DNA of 64,000 bases. It comes from Alistipes onderdonkii (GTDB lineage: Bacteria > Bacteroidota > Bacteroidia > Bacteroidales > Rikenellaceae). Positions 55,601 through 62,406 of the stretch are shown in pieces (the first letter of the stretch is position 1; each line of letters starts with the position of its first letter). The notes under the pieces are model-generated. The model saw nothing but the letters and a program-made list of their open reading frames with translations, had not been told where the DNA came from and did no database searches. The position numbers and the translations under genes were made by a program. Location of the stretch: the NCBI RefSeq assembly GCF_025145285.1, contig NZ_CP102251.1:2976001-3040000 (forward strand), given 5' to 3'.

Positions 55601-55760
55601 GCCGATGGGTATCGCCGTGATCGGCGGACTTACCTTCTCGACCCTGCTGACGCTGTTCATCATCCCGGCGCTCTACTCGGTATTCGTCAACCGCTCGCAG
55701 CGCAAGGAGAAGGAGAAACTTGCCCGCCTGGCCGCCGAACACCAGGCCAGCAGGCATTAA
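52620..55760 (+). CDS. RND multidrug efflux pump, HAE1/AcrB type
   Basis: This 1046-aa inner-membrane transporter has 12 helices and two large periplasmic loops. The proton-relay aspartates are present in helix 4 (SIAIGMVVDDAIVVLEN) and the helix-10 lysine is plausible in GAIMLVGIVTKNGIVMVDYMN. N-terminal IRKPV-like AVRKPVSTVL is typical. Direct symport of H+ drives drug or metabolite export through the adaptor and TolC. Substrates are unknown. Confidence 0.95.
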   Translation: MKIYESAVRKPVSTVLMFVGVMVFGLFSLMNLAVDQYPEIEIPQISVITFYPGANAADIETNITRILEDNLNTVSNLKKLTSKSQDNVSMIIVEFEYGSDLTEGANEIRDVVSRSQSQLPDDIDYPTIFKFSTSMIPVIMLAVTADESYPALKKILDDKFVNVLNRVDGVGAVTVMGAPEREVQVNVDPAKLEAYNLTVEQLGQIIAAENVNIPSGTIDIGNNTFNIKADGEFKLSDEMRKVVVSNAGGRTVMLSDVAEIRDTLEKATMDERANGQRSVRVMIQKQSGANTVDIVHEIQKRLPDIQASLPRDVKMETIFEGSQEITNAIGSLSETIMYAFIFVVLVVMAFLGRWRATLIICMTIPVSLICSFIYLFATGSTLNIISLSSLSIAIGMVVDDAIVVLENITTHIERGSNPKEAAIYATNEVWLSVIATTLVVVAVFLPLTMVPGMAGILFRELGWIVTIVVCVSTTAAISLTPMMSAYLLKLEGGVHDYKGLGVIYKPIDRALAWLDDAYARSLNWVVRHRRITIFSMMGLFLVSLGLVTQVPTEFFPPSDNGWISATVKLEQNLSVDYTARIARQIDSIIYKNYPEVTLVSASSGANSSDDAFAAMQTTGSHIINYNLSLPTSDKRERSIYVISDLLRKELDRIPEVREYSVMPGGDNGSMSGSATVDIKVFGYDMDVTNAVANDLKEKLGGLEGTRDVQLSRDDLRPELNVVFDRDRLAYYGMNSATASQAVRNRIDGLVASKYREDGDEYDIVVRYAEPFRMSLGDVENITLYNGQGRPVKLKEVGRVQEEYAAPMIERENRQRVITVKSSLGAGVALGDVVAEVDQLIAGYPVPDGVDLEIGGTVEDQGDAFSDLGVLFILIVILVYIVMATQFESLLFPFIIMFTIPFAATGVFLALWMTSTPMSLIALIGAIMLVGIVTKNGIVMVDYMNLLVERGSGVFDAVIAGGKSRLRPVLMTSFTTILGMLPLAIGTGVGSETWQPMGIAVIGGLTFSTLLTLFIIPALYSVFVNRSQRKEKEKLARLAAEHQASRH

Positions 55761-55769
55761 ACCGTTTAT

Positions 55770-55806
55770 CCCGCCTGTCCGGTTGTTACCGTACCGGGCA
55801 GGCGGG
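55770..55806 (+). terminator. Stem-loop between the RND gene and its accessory gene
   Basis: CCCGCCTGTCCGG (55770-55782) pairs with 55794-55806, with one G-U wobble in RNA and an 11-nt loop. There is no T-run, so partial termination or mRNA stabilisation is as likely as full termination. Confidence 0.5.
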
Positions 55807-55827
55807 ACATAAAACCCCAATACCGTT

Positions 55828-56121
55828 ATGAAAGCAGTATTCTTATCATACAACCAGGCGCTCACCGACCGTGTGAACGCCATCCTCGACGAGCAGGGCG
55901 TCCGCGGCTTCACGCGCTGGGCGCTGACCGAGGGTCGCGGGTCGTTCGACGGCGAACCCCATTACGGCACGCATGCCTGGCCGTCGATGAACGCTTCGCT
56001 CATGGCCATCGTCGACGACGAAAAGGTCGCGCCGCTGATGGAGGCTTTCCGGGAGATGGACGCCGCCACCAAGATGCAGGGCTCGCGCGCCTTCGTCTGG
56101 AATATCGAGCAGACCTACTGA
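55828..56121 (+). CDS. PG0541-family transporter-associated protein
   Basis: This 97-aa protein resembles the small ferredoxin/PII-like fold proteins (PG0541 family) regularly found after Bacteroidetes RND pumps (YNQALTDRVNAILDEQGVRGFTRW; HAWPSMNASLMAIVDDEKVAPLM in two stretches). Conservation of the pairing suggests a regulatory or sensory role on the pump; the mechanism is not known. It is separated from the pump gene by a stem-loop. Confidence 0.82.
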   Translation: MKAVFLSYNQALTDRVNAILDEQGVRGFTRWALTEGRGSFDGEPHYGTHAWPSMNASLMAIVDDEKVAPLMEAFREMDAATKMQGSRAFVWNIEQTY

Positions 56122-56410
56122 GTTTCCCGGAGCTGCGGTGTGCCGGGATTTTCCCGGGCTCCGGGGTAAGGGGCCGGGTTTCCCGGTGTTTCCGGGTACG
56201 CCGGGCGGGTGTGCCGGGCCTTTCCGGTACTTGCCGGAACGTTCCGGGAGCCTTCCCCAGTTGTCTTCTCCGGTTTTGCAGGCAGCCTGCGGCTTGGGGG
56301 TGTTTGCCCTGGCGACAGCCCCGGACTTTGCAGCGGCCGAGCCGGTGCACTGCGGCAGATTCTTCGGTGTGCCCGTACGCAGTCGTCCTATTTTTACTAT
56401 CTTTGCCTGC
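56122..56410. other. 289-bp gap rich in CCGGG/TTTCCGG motifs
   Basis: From 56122 to about 56260 the sequence repeats TTTCCCGG, CCGGGTTTCCCGG and close variants every 10-25 bp, with many small palindromes. No gene-like frame; the right end holds the next gene's -7 box. Confidence 0.45.
56398..56405 (+). promoter_or_regulatory. -7 box abutting the MBL-fold gene
   Basis: TATCTTTG ends 5 bp before the ATG at 56411. If used, the transcript would be leaderless or nearly so. Confidence 0.45.
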
Positions 56411-57196
56411 ATGAAACTCACCTTTCTGGGAACGGGCACCTCGCAGGGCGTCCCTGTCATCGGGTGCCGCTGCAAGGTCTGCACCTCGGCCGACAAGCGC
56501 GACAACCGCCTGCGCACTTCGGCCATGGTCGAGGCGTGCGGCGTGCGTATGGTCATCGACGCCGGCCCCGATTTCCGCTGCCAAATGCTCCGTACGGGCA
56601 TCCGCCACCTCGACGCCATCCTCCTCACGCACGAACACAAAGATCATATCGGCGGGCTGGACGACGTGCGGGCTTTCAACTTTGTCGATTACCCGCCGCT
56701 GGTGCACAAGGTCGACATCTACGCCGCACCCCATACCCTCGGCGTCGTGCGCAAGGACTTCGACTATGCCTTCGCGCAGGATAAATACCGCGGTGTGCCC
56801 GAAATCGAGTTGCATGAGATCGACGTCACCCGGCCGTTCCGGGTCGGGGGACTGGAAGTCGTTCCCGTATCGGGACACCATTCCGACCGTTTCGCCGTTA
56901 CGGGCTACCGTATCGGCAGGCTGGCCTACCTGACCGATTTCAAGACCATCGGGGATGCCGAGGTCGAAAAACTCCGGGGCGTGGAGGTGCTCGTCGTCAA
57001 CGCGCTCCGCTTTACGGAGCATTATTCCCATTTCAACGTGGCCGAAGCCCTTGCGCTCATCGCCCGCGTTGCCCCGCGCGAGGCCTACCTCACGCACATG
57101 TCCCACGACATCGGCCTGCATGCCGTGACGGAGCCGACGCTCCCCCGCGGCGTACACATGGCCTACGATACGTTGCAGATTGAAATAAACGATTGA
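56411..57196 (+). CDS. Metallo-beta-lactamase-fold hydrolase (PhnP-like)
   Basis: This is a 261-aa MBL-fold enzyme. The zinc motif is complete: LTHEHKDHIGGLDD (HxHxDH), SGHHSDRF and the C-terminal THMSHDIGLHA. The start MKLTFLGTGTSQGVPVIGC with a CxxC-like CRCKVC is typical of the PhnP/phosphodiesterase-like branch found in many Bacteroidetes. The natural substrate is not known; a cyclic phosphate ester is a family-based guess. The frame extends upstream to 56138, but that part is the CCGGG-rich spacer, and the canonical N-terminus sets the start. Confidence 0.88.
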   Translation: MKLTFLGTGTSQGVPVIGCRCKVCTSADKRDNRLRTSAMVEACGVRMVIDAGPDFRCQMLRTGIRHLDAILLTHEHKDHIGGLDDVRAFNFVDYPPLVHKVDIYAAPHTLGVVRKDFDYAFAQDKYRGVPEIELHEIDVTRPFRVGGLEVVPVSGHHSDRFAVTGYRIGRLAYLTDFKTIGDAEVEKLRGVEVLVVNALRFTEHYSHFNVAEALALIARVAPREAYLTHMSHDIGLHAVTEPTLPRGVHMAYDTLQIEIND

Positions 57197-57197
57197 T

Positions 57198-58013
57198 ATG
57201 AAAGATTTTAAAAATAAGGTCGTCATCGTGACGGGTGCTTCGTCGGGTATCGGCGAGGCGATGGCACGCGAGTTCGCCGCACAGGGCGCCCGCGTGGTGC
57301 TGGGTGCGCGCAGTGTGCAGAAATTACAGCTTATCGCGGGCGACATCCGTTCCCGGGGCGGGCAGGCCGCCTATTGCGGCGTCGATGTGACCGATGTCGG
57401 CGAGTGCCGCCGGCTCATCGACACGGCCGTGCGTGAGTTCGGGGGTATCGACGTGCTGGTTTGCAACGCCGGGCTTTCGATGCGCGCCATTTTCGACGAC
57501 GTCGACCTGGAGGTGCTCCACCGCCTGATGGACGTCAATTTCTGGGGTACGGTCAACTGTTGCAAATTCGCCCTGCCGTATCTCCAGCAGTCGCACGGTT
57601 CGATTGTCGGTATCTCGTCTGTCGCCGGGCTGCACGGGTTGCCGGGACGCACGGGCTATTCGGCCTCGAAGTTCGCCATGACGGGGTTCCTCGAAACGCT
57701 GCGCATCGAAAACCTCCGAAAAGGGTTGCATGTGATGGTAGCCTGCCCGGGTTTCACGGCATCCAACGTCCGCTTCTCGGCCCTCACGGCCGACGGCACG
57801 CAGCAGGGCGAAACCCCGCGTGACGAGGCGAAGATGATGACCCCCGAAGAGGTCGCCCGCATTGTCGCCCGCGGCATCCTGAAGCGCAAGCGCCTCTGCC
57901 TGATGGAAAACGAGGGGCGTGCCACGCATTTTGTCAAGAAGTTCGCCCCCGGCTTCCTCGACCGCATGTTCTACCTGGTGATGTCCCGGGAGCCCGATTC
58001 GCCGCTGAAATAA
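57198..58013 (+). CDS. Short-chain dehydrogenase/reductase
   Basis: This is a 271-aa classical SDR. The cofactor motif is VTGASSGIGEAMAREF, NAG is in LVCNAGLS, and the catalytic Ser and YxxxK are in GISSVAGL and TGYSASKFA. The acidic or basic residue after strand 2 (GARSVQKL) leaves NADPH as the likelier cofactor. The C-terminal KFAPGFLDRMFYLVMSR resembles DltE/YqjQ-like membrane-associated SDRs. It starts 1 bp after the hydrolase stop. Substrate unknown. Confidence 0.9.
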   Translation: MKDFKNKVVIVTGASSGIGEAMAREFAAQGARVVLGARSVQKLQLIAGDIRSRGGQAAYCGVDVTDVGECRRLIDTAVREFGGIDVLVCNAGLSMRAIFDDVDLEVLHRLMDVNFWGTVNCCKFALPYLQQSHGSIVGISSVAGLHGLPGRTGYSASKFAMTGFLETLRIENLRKGLHVMVACPGFTASNVRFSALTADGTQQGETPRDEAKMMTPEEVARIVARGILKRKRLCLMENEGRATHFVKKFAPGFLDRMFYLVMSREPDSPLK

Positions 58014-58067
58014 CGTCGCCGCATCCGGCGGGGCGAGCCCCGGGGAGCGGTTTGAACCAAGGGAACT

Positions 58068-58322
58068 ATGGTACGGGAAGAAAAACATTCCGAAGAAGAG
58101 GTCAGGCGCGTCTGCGTCGAGATACGCCGTCAGGCCGCGTTGGAAAACGCCCGCTGGCAACTTAAAGCGGGGTATGGCGGTTTGGCTCTCATGTCCGTCG
58201 TGCTGGTCGTCGTCTTTTGGGGAGGCGACAGCTGGAGATGGTGGTGGCTTTTTTATTTCGTTGCGCCGGTCATGCTGGTCATCAACGGCCACCGTGTGGC
58301 GCGGGGTAAAAAATCGTGGTGA
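58068..58322 (+). CDS. Small membrane protein (84 aa), unknown
   Basis: Not recognised. A charged helical N-terminus (about residues 1-35, EEEVRRVCVEIRRQAALENAR) is followed by two tight helices (about 37-52 and 58-73) with a WWW stretch between, and a basic C-terminus. A phage-shock or 2TM-domain-like topology is possible, but no signature is clear. A canonical terminator follows, supporting a real gene. Confidence 0.68.
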   Translation: MVREEKHSEEEVRRVCVEIRRQAALENARWQLKAGYGGLALMSVVLVVVFWGGDSWRWWWLFYFVAPVMLVINGHRVARGKKSW

Positions 58323-58340
58323 AATAAATGGTAAAATAAA

Positions 58341-58375
58341 AGGAGGCGCTCAACTGATGGGGCGCCTCCTTTTTT
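58341..58375 (+). terminator. Intrinsic terminator of the 84-aa gene
   Basis: AGGAGGCGC (58341-58349) pairs with GCGCCTCCT (58362-58370) across a 12-nt loop, followed by a T-run. Confidence 0.8.
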
Positions 58376-58437
58376 GTCGTCGGTTCATTGTTCAAAAAAT
58401 ATGGGCGCCTCTTTTTTGCTGTGGGTTCATCGTTCCC
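58359..58437. repeat. About 45-bp imperfect tandem duplication of the terminator 3' arm
   Basis: GGGCGCCTCCTTTTTTG followed by GGTTCATTGTTC (58360-58392) recurs as GGGCGCCTCTTTTTTG and GGTTCATCGTTC (58404-58436). The second copy lacks the 5' stem arm. Confidence 0.6.
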
Positions 58438-58440
58438 GCC

Positions 58441-58497
58441 TTTCCGGTTCCGCTTCTCATTTCCGGTTCCGCTTTCTCATTTGCAGTTCCGCTTCCA
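58441..58497. repeat. Three tandem 18-20-bp repeats
   Basis: TTTCCGGTTCCGCTTCTCA (58441), TTTCCGGTTCCGCTTTCTCA (58460) and TTTGCAGTTCCGCTTCCA (58480). They lie just before the tatA stop region, outside any gene. Confidence 0.65.
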
Positions 58498-58557
58498 TTA
58501 GCGCTTCTCCTGCCTTCCGGCCCTCGCCCTTCCGGTGCGCCCGGGGCCTGCTGCAGA

Positions 58558-58758
58558 TTATTCCTTTTTCTTCGCCCCGCCGTCCTTATTGCCGTCCTTG
58601 CCGTCTTCCTTCGAGGAGTCCTTGAACTCCTTGACGCCGCGTCCCAGGCCGCGCATCAGTTCGGGGATCTTCCTGCCGCCGAACAGGAGCAATACGACCA
58701 ACAGGATAAGTATGAGCTCGGTCGGGCCGAGGAACAGGGGGATGATGGATAATGTCAT
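58558..58758 (-). CDS. tatA: Sec-independent translocase subunit TatA
   Basis: This 66-aa protein has one N-terminal transmembrane helix (about 10-27), the hinge FGGRKIPELMRGLGRGVKEFKD amphipathic helix (with the FG pair and Phe) and a charged Lys/Asp/Glu tail. It forms the pore for folded, twin-arginine proteins. Only tatA is present; tatC is not in the window. The frame opens much further upstream, but MTLSIIPLFLGPTE is the family N-terminus. Confidence 0.93.
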   Translation of the reverse strand: MTLSIIPLFLGPTELILILLVVLLLFGGRKIPELMRGLGRGVKEFKDSSKEDGKDGNKDGGAKKKE

Positions 58759-58839
58759 GGTATATTCGGGTCTTTGGTGTGTGCGTTTTCCGTCCGGGCT
58801 TCCTCTGCCGTATTCCCGGACACGGGGCCTGCCTGCGGA

Positions 58840-58847
58840 CAAATGTA
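58840..58847 (-). promoter_or_regulatory. tatA -7 box
   Basis: TACATTTG on the minus strand, about 80 bp before the tatA ATG; no -33 match. Confidence 0.4.
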
Positions 58848-58907
58848 CTAAGAATTTCCGAAACCCCGCTTTCCCGGGCGAAAAAAAGCGGACTTGGCTG
58901 CGGATAC

Positions 58908-60647
58908 CTATACCGAATAGAGGAAATCCTCGAGTGAGCACGCCGGGTCGACAGCCAGCTTTTTGCGGATCCGGAACCGGAGCTTCTTAATGCTGTCGGG
59001 CTGTACGGAACGGATATGGGCGATCGTTTTGTTTTCCATGCCCATGCGCAGATAGGCACAGAAACGCAGCTCGTGCTCCGTAAGATCGGGATGCGCCTTC
59101 CTGAGCCGCTCCAGAAAGCCGGGGTAGATCGCCTCGAAGTGGATCCGGAAAAAGGCATTCTCCTCGTCCGGATGGGTCTGGTGTCTGCGTATGCTTTGTT
59201 GCAGTCGGATGCCGATTTGCGCCGGGAGGTGCCCTTCGTGCTGTTCTTGTTCGATCTTCTGCCGCAACTCTTCGAGCACGCGGTTGTAACTGTTGATTGC
59301 CATCACGCGGTCGGCCAGCTCCCGGTTGCGCAGATCCACTTCGCGGCGGTACTGTTCGCTGCGCAGCCTCTCGTGCGCGAGGCGCGTGTTGAGTTCCTTG
59401 TTCTCCGCTTCGTGCAGCTGGTTGAGCAGTCGCTCCCTGTCGCGGCGCGCCCGGAAGGCATAGCAGATGAAGGCGGCGATGCAGACCACCGTGATGACGA
59501 TGAGCAGAGTCAGCCGCAGCTGCCATGTCGCCCGTTCGTGCAGGTAGGTGAGCCGGGTCTCGTATTGCTCGATGGCTGCGCGGTTTTCCATCAGCCGCAC
59601 TTCGGCCAGCCGCCTGTCTGCACCGAGCGAGTCGCGAGCCGCTGAAAACCGGCTCAACGTGCGGTAAGCGCTGTCGGCCTGCCCCGTGGCATAGAGTGCG
59701 TGGGCGGTGTTTTCGAGCGAGGGGAGCAGGAATTCCGCATCGTCCGAAGCTTCGACATAGTCGAGTGCCTGCCGCAGGAGCGGGAGCGCTTCTGCGGCGC
59801 TGTCCCGCTGCAATCGCTCGATCGCCAGCGCGACGGCGCTTTTGGCGATGAGTTTCCGGTCGTCCGAGAGCCTTGCCAGCCGGTAGGCTTCGGCGGCTTC
59901 CCCGCCCCGTTCGTCGCCTTCGGCATAAGAGCAGTACGAAAGCAGGACATTGATCCGAAATGAGGTGTCCGCGAGGCATTCCGGTGTGCGCAGCAGTGTG
60001 TCGAGTATTCCGACGGCTCTCTTCCGTTCGCCCTGGCGGTAAAGTACATTGGCGAAATTCAGCCGGTTTTTGACGTAATATGTGTCGGTTCCCGAGAGGG
60101 TGAACAGGCTGTCGGCCGCCTTGAAGTAGTCGAGCGCACGCTGCCAGTCTTCGAGCTCCTGCATGATTACACCCATGTTGACGCATGTGCTGGCCAACCG
60201 GAGCGTGTCACCTGTCCTGCGGTAGTATTCGTCCGTTTCGCAATATCCCCGGTAACTGTCCGGATACTCTCCGCGCATCAGGCGTATCTGGCTTTGCAAT
60301 CCCACGATGCGGATCCTGTCATACGGATAGCGTGCCGGGTCGACCTGCCGCTCTGCATCGCGGAGCAGTTCCAGGGCCTCGTCCCATCGGCCCTGCGGCA
60401 CGAGTGCGCGGGCTTCCCAGTAGCGGGTGCGCCACCCGAGTACCGGGTTGTCCGGCAGTTGGTCGCGCCGAGTACGCAATTTTGCCAGCAACTCCCCGCC
60501 GTTCCGGGCGTCCGGCGACGATTCGAGTTGCCGCGCGAGCGAATCGTACGTGCGGTCGGCCGGTGCCCATTCCTTTTGGAGTGCCGGGTCTGGGGCGAAA
60601 CAGCCGGCCGCCAGCAGGATAACTGCGAAGAGGAAACATTTTTTCAT
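58908..60647 (-). CDS. Membrane-tethered TPR regulator with LuxR-like DNA-binding domain
   Basis: This 579-aa protein has five parts: a lipoprotein-like signal (LAAGC, Cys16), a periplasmic TPR region (about 60-350, with LASTCVNMGVIMQELEDWQRALDYFKAA and similar units), a transmembrane helix (about 376-396), a cytoplasmic coiled coil (about 400-480) and a C-terminal helix-turn-helix (LTEHELRFCAYLRMGMENKTIAHIRS in two stretches). This layout is common in Bacteroidetes one-component membrane regulators. It is divergent from the cysteine-ladder LRR lipoprotein, so it may control it. Lipidation plus an internal helix is unusual if the lipobox is real. Confidence 0.8.
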   Translation of the reverse strand: MKKCFLFAVILLAAGCFAPDPALQKEWAPADRTYDSLARQLESSPDARNGGELLAKLRTRRDQLPDNPVLGWRTRYWEARALVPQGRWDEALELLRDAERQVDPARYPYDRIRIVGLQSQIRLMRGEYPDSYRGYCETDEYYRRTGDTLRLASTCVNMGVIMQELEDWQRALDYFKAADSLFTLSGTDTYYVKNRLNFANVLYRQGERKRAVGILDTLLRTPECLADTSFRINVLLSYCSYAEGDERGGEAAEAYRLARLSDDRKLIAKSAVALAIERLQRDSAAEALPLLRQALDYVEASDDAEFLLPSLENTAHALYATGQADSAYRTLSRFSAARDSLGADRRLAEVRLMENRAAIEQYETRLTYLHERATWQLRLTLLIVITVVCIAAFICYAFRARRDRERLLNQLHEAENKELNTRLAHERLRSEQYRREVDLRNRELADRVMAINSYNRVLEELRQKIEQEQHEGHLPAQIGIRLQQSIRRHQTHPDEENAFFRIHFEAIYPGFLERLRKAHPDLTEHELRFCAYLRMGMENKTIAHIRSVQPDSIKKLRFRIRKKLAVDPACSLEDFLYSV

Positions 60648-60795
60648 GGCGTAAAAATAACAAAATTGCCGATGTCTACTATTTGTCCACCGCAGTTTTT
60701 TGTGCAGGAATCGTTTTCTCGATACCTTGCCGAAGCACCCGGGACGCTTCCCGACCCGGCTGCCGGATAGTATTAACCTTTAAAACGACGAAGCG

Positions 60796-62319
60796 ATGAA
60801 AAGAATTATTTTTGGCCTTGCCTTGTGCTTGGCAGTGTGGGGATGCAGTGACGACAAGACCGGGGGGACGGTTCCGCCCGATCCCGGTCCTGAACCCGAA
60901 GTCCCGACCCTTGCGACGAGCCTGGCGTTCGGCGTCCCGTCCGTCGAGTTCCCTTCGGGTGGCAAGACGGTCGATGTGGCCGTCGTGGCCGAAGGCGGCG
61001 AGTGGGCGGTTGCGGAGACCCCCGACTGGCTGGCTGTGACGCCTGGCGAGGGGAAGGTGACCCTGGCTGCCGACGACAACCGGAGAGGCTCCCTGCGTAG
61101 CGGGAAACTGCGTATAACGGGTGCAGAGAACGTGGAGGCATCACTGGATGTGTCGCAGGGAAACGGGGCGCTGATTTTACGCCTCGAGGTCGAGGCTCCC
61201 GCGACGGTGGCGGCGATCCCGCTGCATGGTCAGGTGTCCTGCACGATCGACTGGGGCGACGGGGCTGTGGAAAGTATTGATGCCAAGATCGACGGTCTCG
61301 GGATCGGGCATCCTTCCCACGAGTATGCCGCGGCCGGGACTTACCGCGTATCGGTTAGCGGTACGGTGCCTTCGCTCTCTTCGATAAAATTGACCGATGA
61401 CCAGGCGTTGCGGCTGAAAGCCGTCGAAGCCTGGGGTGCCACGGGCCTCGAAAAAATGCAGTATGCTTTTTACAGATGTGCTGCGCTCGAATCGATACCC
61501 TCTCCCGGGCCCGAGGCTCCGTTCGCGCGTGTGACGACCTTTTCCAAGGCTTTCGACAGCTGCGATGCCCTGCGGGAGATTCCCGCCGACCTGTTCGCCG
61601 GATGTACGGAACTGACCGACCTGAGTTCCTGTTTCAACGATTGCGATGCGCTGAAGAGCATCCCCGAGCATTTGCTCGACGATTGCACGGGTGTCGAAAA
61701 GCTCAGCAGCATCTTTGCCTACTGCCGCGGGCTGGAGTCGGTTCCCGGGAGGCTCTTTGCCGCCTGCTCCAAGGTGACCGATCTGGGGTACCTGTTCACT
61801 GCCTGCGAGTCGTTGCGGACAATCCCTGCCGACCTGTTTGCGGGGTGTTCTGCTGCCACGACCTTCATGCAGTGTTTCTCGGGCTGCGAAGCCCTCGGGG
61901 CTATTCCGGCAGGGTTGTTCGACGACTGTACGCAGGTGGAGGTGTTCCAGAGCGTCTTTATGGATTGTGTCGCCCTGAAGAGCATTCCCGAAGGGCTTTT
62001 CGACAAACATCCCAATGCCGTGAAGTTCAACTTCACCTTTGCCGATTGTACGGGCATCGAGTCCGTACCCGTCTCCCTGTTCGACAACTGCCGCAAGGCC
62101 ACGGCGTTCACCCAGACTTTCCGGGCATGTTCGGCCTGGCAGGGCGAATCGCCCTATACGCTGGTCGACGGGACGAAGGTGCATCTCTACGAGCGCTCCA
62201 AATACCCCGATGCCTTCGAAAAGGCTCCCTCGTCCAGCACCAACGGGACTTTCAGGGCGTGCACCGGGCTGGCCGATTATGAGAAGATAGCTGCCGATTA
62301 TCCCAAGTGGGTGAAATAG
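60796..62319 (+). CDS. Leucine-rich-repeat surface lipoprotein with BACON and PKD-like domains
   Basis: This 507-aa lipoprotein has a lipobox (VWGC, Cys17), a BACON module (about 45-120, GGEWAVAETPDWLAVTPGEG), a PKD-like module (about 125-205, IDWGDG...YAAAGTYRVSVSG) and about seven BspA/DUF285-like repeats of some 24-26 residues (LKSIPEHLLDDCTGVEKLSS form) from about 215 to 440. Nearly every repeat has two Cys in register, a ladder on the repeat surface. Such proteins bind host or bacterial surfaces; the ligand is unknown. It is divergent from the TPR regulator and ends at a perfect terminator. Confidence 0.85.
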   Translation: MKRIIFGLALCLAVWGCSDDKTGGTVPPDPGPEPEVPTLATSLAFGVPSVEFPSGGKTVDVAVVAEGGEWAVAETPDWLAVTPGEGKVTLAADDNRRGSLRSGKLRITGAENVEASLDVSQGNGALILRLEVEAPATVAAIPLHGQVSCTIDWGDGAVESIDAKIDGLGIGHPSHEYAAAGTYRVSVSGTVPSLSSIKLTDDQALRLKAVEAWGATGLEKMQYAFYRCAALESIPSPGPEAPFARVTTFSKAFDSCDALREIPADLFAGCTELTDLSSCFNDCDALKSIPEHLLDDCTGVEKLSSIFAYCRGLESVPGRLFAACSKVTDLGYLFTACESLRTIPADLFAGCSAATTFMQCFSGCEALGAIPAGLFDDCTQVEVFQSVFMDCVALKSIPEGLFDKHPNAVKFNFTFADCTGIESVPVSLFDNCRKATAFTQTFRACSAWQGESPYTLVDGTKVHLYERSKYPDAFEKAPSSSTNGTFRACTGLADYEKIAADYPKWVK

Positions 62320-62355
62320 CATGGCGGACGGACGGTGGCGCCTGCACAGCCAGAA

Positions 62356-62386
62356 AAGAGCCCCGGAGCATCGCTCCGGGGCTCTT
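62356..62386. terminator. Convergent terminator with a 14-bp stem
   Basis: AAGAGCCCCGGAGC (62356-62369), 3-nt loop, exact complement (62373-62386). It lies between the LRR lipoprotein gene (+) and prs (-). Confidence 0.85.
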
Positions 62387-62406
62387 CTTGTAATGGGCTG
62401 ATCGCC

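Noticed and set aside
51486..55913. 1475-residue open frame antisense to the RND efflux genes
   Set aside because: It is a mirror of strong plus-strand codon bias. The plus strand encodes clear RND and adaptor motifs, while this frame has His/Asp/Arg-rich sequence with no family resemblance.
58441..58497. CRISPR-like repeats
   Set aside because: The units are contiguous with no spacers and no cas genes nearby: a simple tandem repeat.
58174..58752. 192-residue plus-strand frame antisense to tatA
   Set aside because: It runs through a terminator, tandem repeats and the whole of tatA on the other strand.
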